A stretch of DNA of 64,000 nucleotides from Dichetophora obliterata (lineage: Eukaryota > Arthropoda > Insecta > Diptera > Sciomyzidae): positions 301,953,908 through 302,017,907 of the forward strand of contig OY986435.1 of assembly GCA_963920525.1 (NCBI GenBank), read 5' to 3'. The notes under the pieces are model-generated. The model searched no databases and had not been told where the DNA came from. It saw only the letters and a list, made by a program, of their open reading frames with translations. Of this stretch, positions 35,647 through 47,000 are shown piece by piece. The number at the start of each line of letters is the position of its first letter. Position 1 is the stretch's first letter. The position numbers and the translations under genes were made by a program.

Positions 35647-37078
35647 ATAAGAAAACGAGGAGATTGTAAAATTAAATACCCTTATAAAAAATTTTTGACT
35701 GCGTCTTTTTTTCAGTCAGTTCGTGCTCACAAAAATAACAGACATGCGCAAGGCAGAATCGGTTATATATTCTTGCGGACAACTGAGATTTTTTAAGCAT
35801 CCATTTCTTAATTGCAGGGTGAATTTTTTTAAGCGAATGACGAGTGACGCTTGATAGAAAAGCATGGTATAAGGGACTAGGGCCCTATTGCGCCAACCAC
35901 TTATCACTTATCAGTTATCAAAAATATAGGAAAATTAATAAGTTTATATTGCACTTAACCTTATTCTGATAACTAATCCAATCGGGTTGAAAAAGTTTGA
36001 TTAGTGCTCGAGTTTTAGATAAGTGTTGCACTAAACATATTTTGAACGAGAGCATAAACTCTTTTTAATAAGCGATAATCTTAGCAATGTTGGTACTTAT
36101 TATCGGTTTCAGTTGCACCAAGCTATTGAGCTTTTTACTAATCGGTAAAAATGTTGATAATCTTAGCAAAATTTGGATAAGAGGAATTTCTCTTATCAAG
36201 TTGTTTATTGAAAGTGTCAGCCGTGTTTTGTCCGCAGCTACTAAAGTTACTTTTGCTTACTGCAATTTTACCATAGCACTCACTATATTCAGTTTTTTGC
36301 GATTATTTAAGGATAATTTAGAAGAATTTTCTTTTGTGAGTAAGAAACAGACAAATGTTTTCAAATATTTCCGGGGTCCTTATCACGAATCTGGCACTCA
36401 AATTTCTCCATCACGTCAGGATTTGAGAAAAGCGTTATTCAAGGTAAACAAATTCCTCTAAGAGAAATCAGCTTGAAGCGTCGGAAATAAAAGTGGTGCG
36501 CAATTTTTGCTTATGGTAAAGATGTTCGGTAAAGGTTGATGAAAAATTATCTGTCATACTTCCCACCCCCTTTTCACCCAAAAATTTTTTCATTCAGAAA
36601 AAATAATCCTATAACAAATAGGATTATTTTTGCCATCCATATCAAATTGTGATATAGCCTTTGAAAAACTTTAAACACAGGTGCCGCACCTGTTTATTTT
36701 TATGAGCTGTCACAGTACACTGGTACGCTGCTGGCAACTACTTGCATTTCTTGGATCATGTAAAACACGACCTAAGTGTCAAGAAAATATCGTAAAATAT
36801 CCAATAATAGATAAAAAAAAGATAAGATGGCAACTTAAAAAACGAAAATTTGATATTTTTATACAAATTTAATTTTAAAAACAATTCTTACATTTGTGAA
36901 GTGGCAAATAAGAAACAGGCCAGAAGAAGGAACTTTGAAGGTACTTACAGATTTTGGCATAATTGAAGGATAGTGAAAACTAAAATTTTACATTTTTTTT
37001 AATTAATAAGGCCGCTCTCATGTCGTTTAGAAACATAATTTTGCTTTAGGGCCCGGAACCGAATATTTGTATTAAATT

Positions 37079-37268
37079 TATTTGGGCCTGCTAAGCCTAA
37101 ATATGAAACCAAAAATTGTCGCTCTCGTTTGGCTCAGGAGATCAAATTCGTAAAAGGAGAACGCGCTTCAAAATTTGTTCTGAATTTTTAAACTTTCGCG
37201 AATTTTATCTCGTAAACCAAACGAGAGTGACAATTTTTGTTTCCATATGTAGGCTAATTAGGCCCAAA
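37079..37268. mobile_element. Palindromic MITE, TTTGGGCCT ends, about 190 bp
   Basis: The left arm TTTGGGCCTGCTAAGCCTA and the right arm, inverted, TTTGGGCCTAATTAGCCTA continue into AAAAATTGTCRCTCTCGTTT blocks on both sides. It is non-coding. Confidence 0.65.
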
Positions 37269-38699
37269 TACATTTAAGGTATGACCTGCAGTTCAGGCCC
37301 ACAAAAATAACGTTTTTTAAAATTGCTGTAGCTCAGTCGTTTTTCAATGTATCAACTTTGGGTTTTTTTACGTGAAAGTAGACGTATTTTTCTAACTTTT
37401 TCCGTATTTTTGTTTGTTTCAATGTTTTTATCCCCCTCCCAGAGCGATGAAAATGAGTACGTAAAAATGAGAAGGCAAAGTCAGGCAGGTCCTAAACAAG
37501 GATATTTCCGAAATATAAAAAATTAGCTGTTTTCGGAGGTTTTTGCTCCACCCCTCCCCCGATAGTAGAGTTAGCCCAATTATCCTAGTTCAGGACTTGA
37601 CTGACATGATTACCTACAAAATGCCGCCCGCCGCATCATCACCCGACTTCTGGTTCTCGACAAAAACGACACCCCAATTTGAAAAAAGTGATTTCGAGAA
37701 AAAACTAATTTAAAGTTATATCTAAAGTACAATTATTCCACTAAAAGCAATGTTATGCTGTTACCTATTCAATGAGCCATTTATCATAAAAATCCATGCA
37801 TTACTTTTGAAGATACAACATTTTACGTATTATGCACACTTGATGGTTCACCCTTTTACAAAATAAAGAAGAAAATTATATCCACAAGTACTGTAGATAG
37901 CGAAGCCAGTGTTGGACTTAGGGTTGTAATCCCTAAGCAGCGGCCGAAGGCCTCCTATTTAAAAGAGATAAAATACATTTGGTTTCTTTCATTACATTTG
38001 GACTTCCAGTTACATATATATATATAAACATATTTTCATATTTGGAGCCACGAGTTTTCTTTCGTATTTCTTAAAGTACTCAAAGGATTTTAATTGTTGA
38101 TATTTTAACCTTGTAATAAGAAAACACTAATATCGCCTGCGGTCGAAATTCTACCAACTGTCTGTAAATGAACACTAACGTAGCGTATATCACGGAATTC
38201 TAGATTTGAGAAAACAGAACATTAAAGATGCATAGCGAAGATGACAGCACTCGCTTGTTATTTTTGTAGCGTTGAAGGTTGTGTACCTTACATAATATAA
38301 ATCCTTTACTATAATCATATAGAACAAAATTTTTGTCATTCCGTTTTGCTAAGAATCGCATAGCAAACATTTTTTTCAACAGAGCTTATATAGCTCCTAT
38401 AACCTGGTTCTCATATTAATCCTATCAAAATTTCTTTCAAACATATCCACCCAATTTCAGTCAGCTTTTTGGGAGCCCCCCACAAAAAACTCAATAAATG
38501 AAAAAAATTGTTAAAAATAGTTCATAGCTATTACCCCTGAGGTGATTCTTAGATGAAACAAAGGTGTAAGATAATCCTATTATGTTTTCAATTTAAACAT
38601 TTCTTTTAAGCACCAATTTGCCTCATATGGTTTCTCTCATGATTAGCATTTTTCGGAAAGCAGAATCTTATTTTCTTTCTGGGTTCATGAGATATGGTA

Positions 38700-39190
38700 A
38701 TTTTAACATCTAAACAAAAATATTTTTTAATTTAAATTTTGGTTAAGATGTTAAAATGTTCATATCTCATGAACCCATGGAATACCCATCCTAATTTTTA
38801 TATTGTTTAAAAGGTGATTTTGTCAGCTTTACCTTTTACCTTTAATTTATTTTATTTTGAATTTTTAAAAGATGTTCTTCGAACCCTTACTTTGAAATCA
38901 ACTACCTTACCCCACAAGATATGGAACTCCCAACAATCAAAATTTCTCAACATTTTTTAAAATTTAAATCCCTACAATTACCTTTCCTCATTAACCTCAT
39001 TAACCCATTAATCATACCTCATTAACCCATTAAGTCTCCACCTTAATTTTTAAATTGCTAAAAAAGTAATTTTACCAGCTTTAAGAAAAAATTATTTAAT
39101 ATTTTAAAATAGTATTCTTCGACAACTACTTTGAAATCAGTTACCTTACCACAAGGGATGGAACCTCCAACAACCAAAATTTCCCAAAGT
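38700..39190 (+). repeat. Diverged direct repeat, two units
   Basis: Two units share the order: [18 protein letters not shown], a CAGCTTTA block, TTCTTCGA, CTACTTTGAAATCA, a CTACCTTACC block, then ATGGAAC and CCAACAA. They lie at about 38790-38950 and 39045-39185. Confidence 0.45.
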
Positions 39191-40021
39191 TATCTTTAGA
39201 ATAAGTCTGTTTTACTACCTTTCCAACGATAGTTCAGACTTAACATTCGGTATAGAAGTGTTTGAGACTATTTTACATTTAAAGTGTGCACTTTTATTTA
39301 GAACCCCTTTATTTTGTGTTGTCTCAGCAACGCTGGTTGAATGTGTCCGAAAAGAGAGGAAAGGAAAAAGGTATTTTTAATTTCTAATTTGTACCTATTT
39401 TAATAACAAAACATTTGAATAAAAATTATATTGTGCACTTGCTATGAAACAGAGCTTTTAAATGATATAAGTTTCATTCAGATGTGTTGTCTAAAAGTCG
39501 GTAGAAAGGGGGCTAAAGATATGTGTATGCGTATTAATAAAATTTTTTTTATACAAATTATTTCACATTAAAAAATTTAATCTTTTTCATATACTTGAAA
39601 CGGTATATGGCTTTGGCAACCTTGGACTCCTATAACTTCTAAACCACTTGAGAGCGGTCTGAAATAGGATTTGGACTTAGAAGGCCTTAATACATATGAA
39701 GGGCTTATTGCAATAACGTGATAAGCCACATGATCTAAAAAATCAATTTTTTTATGTTGAATACATTACTCAATGCATTGCCAACAACGACTGAAGAGAT
39801 TTTGGCTATTTCTTATTAATTTTCTAACCATATCTTCATACAAAAATACATTTTTTAAAAAATTACACTTATGATTAAAAAAAATAATTTATAAAATTCG
39901 AGTTTTCATTACTCTTCAATTGTTTCCAGGTTTTTGACAATGTATTAATTATTAGGTATTTAAATATTATATCCAATATTTTAGTATTTTGGAAATAACT
40001 TTTGCTCAACGTTGCGTACAA

Positions 40022-40579
40022 ATGTCTCGCGGAGGAAAATATCAGCCACAAAATCGTTTCAGGCAATCTAACAAAGGCGCCAGGAACGATCATATTAGAT
40101 CTTTTGTGCCCATACAATTAGTTCGACTTGGATGTTTTAGCCACGCCTGCATGGAGCAAGCAATCTGTAAGGTGCTGATCGAACAAGTGCCCTACTTTAA
40201 CGCATTCATCTATGCGGCCAATCATCAAGCCATCGGTAAAGTAGACGATGTATTTGGGAAAATACACGGATTTTCGATTTCCATAAGTCTCAATGATCCC
40301 AAGCTGTTGAAGACTTTTAACCAAGGCGATGAGTTTTTTATAGACCAACATAAACTATTGCCCTTGGTGAGATTCTTATCGAAATCAAATGCTAAGAAGA
40401 ATATGGCAGCAAAACGAAAACCAAAGCAAGCAAAAAATCAGTTGAAAAATCCAGGTGGATCGGTTGTAAAAACAATAGGAAGAGGAAGAAGAGCTTATGC
40501 TGAAAGCTACCGACGCAGCGTAGGTGGTAGGAATCTACAATATAAACGTCAACGCATGTGTTCAAATAACAATAAATAA
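40022..40579 (+). CDS. GAR1-like H/ACA snoRNP protein (short, few RGG)
   Basis: GAR1 is a subunit of H/ACA snoRNPs, which guide rRNA pseudouridylation in the nucleolus, and it also joins related H/ACA particles. This intronless frame gives 185 residues. Residues 36-120 match the GAR1 core: LGCFSHACMEQAICKVLI, VPYFNAFIYAANHQAIGKVD, DVFGKIHGFSISI, then FFIDQHKLLPLVRFL. The canonical core has a similar IGKVDEIFG motif. The start at 40022 (MSRGGKYQ) is favoured over the upstream non-ATG extension. The long glycine-arginine arms typical of GAR1 are reduced to one RGG at the N terminus and GRGRR/GGR at the C terminus; the tail is Lys-rich. It may be the sole GAR1 or a diverged paralogue or retrocopy. 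An AATAAA overlaps the last two codons (40571-40576). pit begins 436 bp downstream on the same strand. Confidence 0.8.
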   Translation: MSRGGKYQPQNRFRQSNKGARNDHIRSFVPIQLVRLGCFSHACMEQAICKVLIEQVPYFNAFIYAANHQAIGKVDDVFGKIHGFSISISLNDPKLLKTFNQGDEFFIDQHKLLPLVRFLSKSNAKKNMAAKRKPKQAKNQLKNPGGSVVKTIGRGRRAYAESYRRSVGGRNLQYKRQRMCSNNNK

Positions 40580-41014
40580 TTTTATTTGTTCTACAAACTT
40601 GTCTGCGATTGTTTTAATTGATTAAAAAGCACCATTTTTGAAGTTTACTGGATCAAAAGTTTAATTCAAAGTTTGTAAGTCACTGCATTGTTAAACAACA
40701 GTTTTATTTCAAGTGTGACATATTTTGTAGCGCTACCTACGTGTGAAACTTCATCAAAACGGTCAGTGTTTTTGCTACGTACTGTAAGAATGCTATAATT
40801 GTCTTTTCGTTGAATTTAATCAAATACGTAAACCGCATTTTGCTGTGCCTTGCGACCTCTGGCGTGCTGAAAACCAAACGTTACTTTTGACATTTAGTGG
40901 CAACGGATCTGTCAAATAATTTTCAACAAAACACGTGTATGAAACGCGTCGCCTTGCAATAGTTTTATTAAAATATTTAATTTTAAAAAATTGATTACAC
41001 ACTTTCTCAAAGAA
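40580..41014 (+). promoter_or_regulatory. pit upstream region
   Basis: This 435-bp gap between the GAR1-like stop and the pit ATG must hold the pit promoter and 5' UTR. It is AT-rich with a GC-richer patch at 40845-40960 that includes a CACGTG E-box. No TATA box in a convincing position was seen. Confidence 0.5.
40932..40937. promoter_or_regulatory. Perfect CACGTG E-box before pit
   Basis: The palindromic E-box, the preferred Myc/Max site, lies 78 bp upstream of the pit ATG. pitchoune is known as a target of Drosophila Myc, and such targets often have a CACGTG close to the start of transcription. Binding here is an inference. Confidence 0.55.
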
Positions 41015-44000
41015 ATGGCAAAAATGCCGGTGCGAGAAAAGCTACTAATGAAAAAAATCAAAAAACGCGAGTTAAAGAAAAAAGAACTCAACTTAAAACG
41101 GGTAAAAACAAATTCGGACCATGAAAAGCAGCCAAAACGAAAAACTTTGCAAATGGAAGTTGGTGAGTGTTATTAAATCCTTCACGGCGCAATCAAATAT
41201 GTCTAAACTTAAGATTCTTTTAAATGCAGACGTTGAAGTGACTCCCGCTTTCAAACCATCAGTAATAGCTGCTGCGAAAAAAAAGAAAAAATCACAGAAG
41301 AAAAATAAGCAACCCATACAAAGACAGGTCGTAAACTCAGATTCAGAGTCAGACTCCGATGCAGAACCCGAAGAGCAACCAAATAATGCAGGTGAGCTGG
41401 ATAAAAGATATCCTTTTATGCCAATTTTGTACACTTGACTGATGATTCAAAGGCGAATTTGAGTTTTTCAACAACGCGTTAATGTTAGCTGTTAAGCGTA
41501 CGAGAATAAAAAACCACTGATTTTTAATAAAAATAAATAAGGTTGAGTTAGAATTAGGAACATTTATTAAGATGTATTTTTCTTTCAGAATTATTAGCGC
41601 ACGAACAGGACAATGAAGTTAGTGAACAGGAAGAGGAGGAGCCATCAACGTCAAAAAAGAGCAAGCAGCTACCAGCAACGTCGACAAATAAAAACAAGAA
41701 GCAAAGACTACAACTTCCTACAGGTGTGAATCCAAGTGAAGCAGTTGCAGGAGAAGACATTGAGATAGCTGAAGCCTTTGCTAAACGCGATCCAAATGAT
41801 CACTCCTTTGCCTCCCTTCAAGGCATTGTTTCCGAGGGCACCCTTAAAGCTATAGAGGAAATGGGTTTTACAGACATGACGGAGATTCAATACAAATCGC
41901 TGCCTGCCCTGTTGCAAGGACGTGATTTGGTGGGTGCTGCACAAACAGGCTCTGGTAAAACTCTAGCATTTCTTGTGCCCGCCGTGGAGTTGGTTGATAA
42001 GTTGCGCTTTATGCCACGTAATGGCACCGGCATCATCATTATATCACCCACACGTGAGTTATCTATGCAAACGTTTGGAGTTTTGAAGGAACTTATGGCA
42101 CATCATAATCAAACATATGGTCTGGTTATGGGTGGCTCCAATCGTCAGGTGGAGAGTGAAAAGTTAGGCAGAGGAGTAAATATATTGGTTGCAACTCCGG
42201 GTCGTTTGCTGGATCATCTGCAAAATTCGCCGGATTTTCTTTACAAGAATCTGCAATGCCTGATTATTGATGAAGTTGATCGTATTTTGGAAATTGGTTT
42301 CGAGGAAGAGCTAAAACAGATCGTCAATCTGCTGCCAAGTAAGTTAATGCTTTTTTTTTATTCGTTGCATTTAGTTTTCAATCTTTCTTTTTTTTAAGAA
42401 CGTCGCCAAACCATGCTGTTTTCTGCCACACAAACTGACCAAATCGATGCACTTTCTAAGTTGGCGCTAAAAAAAGAACCCATCTACGTTGGTGTGGATG
42501 ACAACAAGGATACAGCAACTGTGAGTGGCTTGGAGCAGGGCTACGTTGTTTGTCCATCGGAGAAACGACTTTTGGTGTTGTTCACATTTCTAAAAAGGAA
42601 TCGCAAGAAGAAGGTCATGGTTTTCTTTTCATCCTGCATGTCGGTTAAATATCATTATGAGCTACTTAACTACATAGATTTGGCGGTAACCTGCATTCAT
42701 GTAAGTGGGCCATGCTATTCTATCTATTTATTTTTTATTTAAACAAGTACAGTAAGAATGAACAATATAGTTCTTTTAGTATAATATGAATGCATAAATA
42801 TATTAACTTTACATTTAATTTAATAAAATTAAAATAAAGAATAATAATAACTGTTAACCTGAAACTTATCTTGCAGGGTAAACAAAAACAAGCCAAGCGC
42901 ACTTCAACCTTCTTCCAATTCTGTAATGCCGATCAAGGTATATTGCTATGCACAGATGTCGCCGCACGTGGCTTAGACATTCCACAAGTTGATTGGATTG
43001 TTCAATTCGATCCTCCAGATGATCCAAAAGTAAGTACAATATATTCTGTATCAAATGCGCTATCTTATTATAAGTTCCATTCCCCCATTTTATTTGATAG
43101 TGCTTTAGATAATTCTTATTTAGACAATCTGAAATTGTAAGCCTTAGTGCTCATTTTAATTGTATTATCCACAAAGCGTATACTCTTCTGGCGTTTCTTA
43201 GGCGTTATGGTGCGGGTTTGCTAACCCTAACACGCTAAAAACTTTAAACATTAAACAAAGTTAATGATTCGTCCTGAGGCTGTAGGTTTCTGATACCAGT
43301 CAATTTTTATTATATTTTGCGTCTTTGTTTTCATCGTGTCTAAATATGGTAATTTGTCTTCTTTTTCTAATTCTTGTGTGAATTTTATTTGTCTATGGAA
43401 CCAGTTTAATGCTTACTAATTAATGTTTTTAATTATTGTTTTATATATTCTTGATTTGAACCAAGTTATCGGCGCTAAAAAGAAATATTTTTTATAAAAA
43501 AAATTTCATTTAAATTTTACTTAATTATCTCTATTATGAAATAAAGCACATAATTTTATCCGTATGAAAACCATAATGGCAACCGTTTTTGCAAAAAAAG
43601 TGCTCAAAAAATTTCAAAAATCTTGTCTTTAAACGTTGATTTTACCACAAATAATACAAGTTGGTCAAAAGTTTATACACTGTTGTTATTGGCTAGGTTA
43701 TTCTTAAATTTAAAGTCCCAATCACGAACTACTTTAAACACTTTTTAATAGCGTTACTGATCAAAACAATTTTGAACTTTTTTAAAAGTGTTTTTGAGGC
43801 TTTAAGTCAAATGCGACTGGCATTTTACCACTACACGCACCCGGTTTTTTTTGCAGATCTTATTTTTTAGTCTAGTTCTCTTCGAAAATGCGCTGGGAGC
43901 GAAGAAAATAACACTTTTGCACATATTGGTGGTCTAGTATACATATATGTTTGTTCCTAGTAGAGCGACTAAACACAAATTTTTCCACAATACAGCTTGG

Positions 44001-47000
44001 AACATGTTATAAGATTTGATTCAATATTTAAAATATATTGCGTCTTGGTATATATTTGGTCTTTCCAACAAAGATGCGGTCGTCCTCTTCTGCATTGACC
44101 GCCGATGGGTACCGAACATGCGCTGAACATGACTAAGCCAGCGAAGCCGCTAATTTCTCATCGATTTTTATGAGCTTGACTATGTCAATATGTGCGTACA
44201 ACTCGTACAGTGCATCATTCCACCGTATTCGATACTCGCCATTGTCGCAGATTGGTCCGTAGATCTTACGAAGGATCTTTCTTTCGAAGGCTCCTAAAGT
44301 CTTTTTATCTGAACTGCTCATCTTATAGGTTTGTGATTCATAAAGTAGAAGGGCATGATGAGCAATTTATAGAGCGCGGTTTTTGATCGTCGAGAGAGGG
44401 CTCTGCTTCTCATTTGCCTACTGAGCCCGAAGTTAAACCTGTTGGCAAGAGTTATAATTCGTTTGGTCTCGATACTGATATCGTTGGTTGAGTAAATGCT
44501 TGATCCCAGATAAACGAAATTATTTACAACCTCGAAGGAGATATTGTCAACAGTAACGTGGGTTCCAAGACCCTAGGACTGTCTTTTTGTTGACACCAAG
44601 TAGTTCGTCTTATCTGCATTTAGGATTGATAGATACAGTTTGTTAACGTCTATGGATAATATCCTTACAGACTAAGCAAACATAATTCAATAAGTAATAA
44701 AAATAAAGATTAAAACTAGTTTCTATTTAACAACAGTGTAATAGTGGTTTTAAAAGCAACTTTGGGCACAGAAAAATCGAGTAAGTTATTATTATAGATA
44801 CTGTTTAAAGCTATAAGAGCTCTATTAATTGGCTCATTAGTGGCATAATTAGTTCTATGACAGCTAATGTAAAAATAATTCGAGCTCCGTAACGACTCTT
44901 GCGGAATATTAAACGATATTAATTTAAGTAAGTTTTCACAAATAACATTTCCATTAATCAGATCATAAATAAACATGATACTATGCAGTAGTCTTCTATC
45001 TTCGAGAGATGATAGACCAATAAGTAACCGACGTGTCCTATATGAGGGAAGAGGTTCAGGAAAAATAAAAGAGCGCAAAACAAATTTTAAGAATCTTTTT
45101 TGAACTTTTTCCAGTCTAGCAATATGTATCGAGTAAAAAGGACTCCAAATAAATGAAGCGTATTCAATGCTAGATCTAACAAGGGAAGTATATAATGTTT
45201 TTAGTGTGTAAGGGTCAACAAACCCAACACTGTTTCGCCTAAGAAACGCTAAAAGTGAATATGCTTTGGGGATAATTCTATTTAAGTGAGAGCTAAAAGT
45301 TAAGCTAGAAACATTTACTGCATATTGACCCTTATTGAGTTAATTTATAATCTTTATTAACTTAATTTTTTTAATAGAATATATGTATATATCGTACGGT
45401 GATAGAGGCTCGTGCAGTATCAACGACGATATATCTTCATTAATCGCTATATCTATATTAATCGAAAAGATTGCAAATAAATAAATATATTCATTGGATT
45501 TTCTGACAAATTCAGTTTTCATTTTTGGGATTATTCTGGGATGAAAATTCGAATCCAGGGATTGTAAAAACACCTTGCTATTGTAAAAATGAAAAATAAG
45601 TAAACACAAAAAATTAGTAAACAAGCTGAAAACCAAGAAAGGATCGGGTACACAATTAGTTAAAAATTCGAAATAAGCAATATTTTGACCAAATTATGAA
45701 AGACAAGTTAATAAGCAAAAACTTTCAAAACAACTCTTTGTGTAGTTTTTTCAAAAAAAGTAACTCTTAAATTAATTGAAAATGAGTAACTTCTAGAGTT
45801 CTTATTACAACCCGTGGCCAAGTTTCGGTCGACTTCTACAGTTTTACAGCCAAATCCGCCTCTGGGTAAACAATAAACAAAATCCTTCAACAGTTTTTGA
45901 AATGAAATCAAATTAGGCGGCGATTTAATATTGAGGGTCGTCATGAAAAATATTTCGAGTCTCGTCACGTTTTTGTGTACATAAACAATGATATTTTCTA
46001 TTTTTTGTTTTTTTTTATTGGGACCCCAGAAGGGTGGCATATAGGGTGTAGATGTGCTTAAAAGAAATGTTGAGGAGGAAAATTAATAGGACCAGTAGCT
46101 CGGTTCTGTAACTATTGCGATAAATAGTCACTTTTTCTGACGTCACATAGTTTCATTCCAAAATACTCACTTTGGCGAAAACTAGTGTTTCTGTAACTGA
46201 TAAGCGAGTAAATAGTGGTCCGTGATGAAAAGGATACTAGAGTGAAAGGGAATATATGAAATTGCAACTAGTGACAGAAAACTTTGTCAGAAATTGCATG
46301 AGGTTCTTCTATAAACAACAAATAAAAAACAAATATAAATATTATTTGTGCTTAATTTATTAATATGGCGCAAATATACATGTTTATGCTATTTATAACA
46401 ATTTGACACTTAGTGATGTTGATATTAAATGCATAAACCTTATCTACACATTGCGATCCGAGTATTCTTTTAATGCGGTTGCGTAATGCAATTATACAAA
46501 TTGTATCATAGAATAAATCTCATTTATGAAATAATTCAATTAATATATTTCATAATAAAGGCATACATATAATATTTTGTTATTAATATATTTATAATCT
46601 ACATGAACATTTTTTAAATTGATACATTGTACCCGGTAGAAGTATTTGTAACATTGATACATTTATATCCATAACTTCATTGAATATGACTGTTGCACAA
46701 ACAAGCAAAAATGTTTCTCACCAAGTTAGAACATAGTAGAACATCAATCGATTCGACTCGCATATTTTAGTTTACAGAAACACTTCGTCTATCGAATTCC
46801 TTCAAAAGTAGAATTGAAACAAGCGAGATGAGTCACTGATATATATATTTATTTGACCCCCTAGTGGTCATAGATTTTTTTATATAAACTATTAAGACAT
46901 TTTTTTCCATATTTTAGTGTTTTTGGCATGGGGACCACCAGAAGGATTTCGGAGAGACTGTGGGTGTGCTCAAAAGAAATGTTGAGGAGAAAAATTAATA

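Larger units (their letters stand above)
35647..39988. other. Non-coding region upstream of the GAR1-like gene
   Basis: Apart from the palindromic element at 37079-37268, the diverged repeat at 38700-39190 and a short perfect hairpin at 36598-36631 (AAAAATAATCCTAT arms), I see nothing I can name. The frame at 36087-36461 has no recognisable motif. Confidence 0.4.

Noticed and set aside
36087..36461. 124-codon frame
   Set aside because: No recognisable domain, AT-driven composition, surrounded by repeats; not supported as a gene.
41726..42397. An independent 223-residue helicase gene starting at 41726
   Set aside because: It is exon 3 of pit read with an internal start; splice sites on both sides join it to the other exons in frame.
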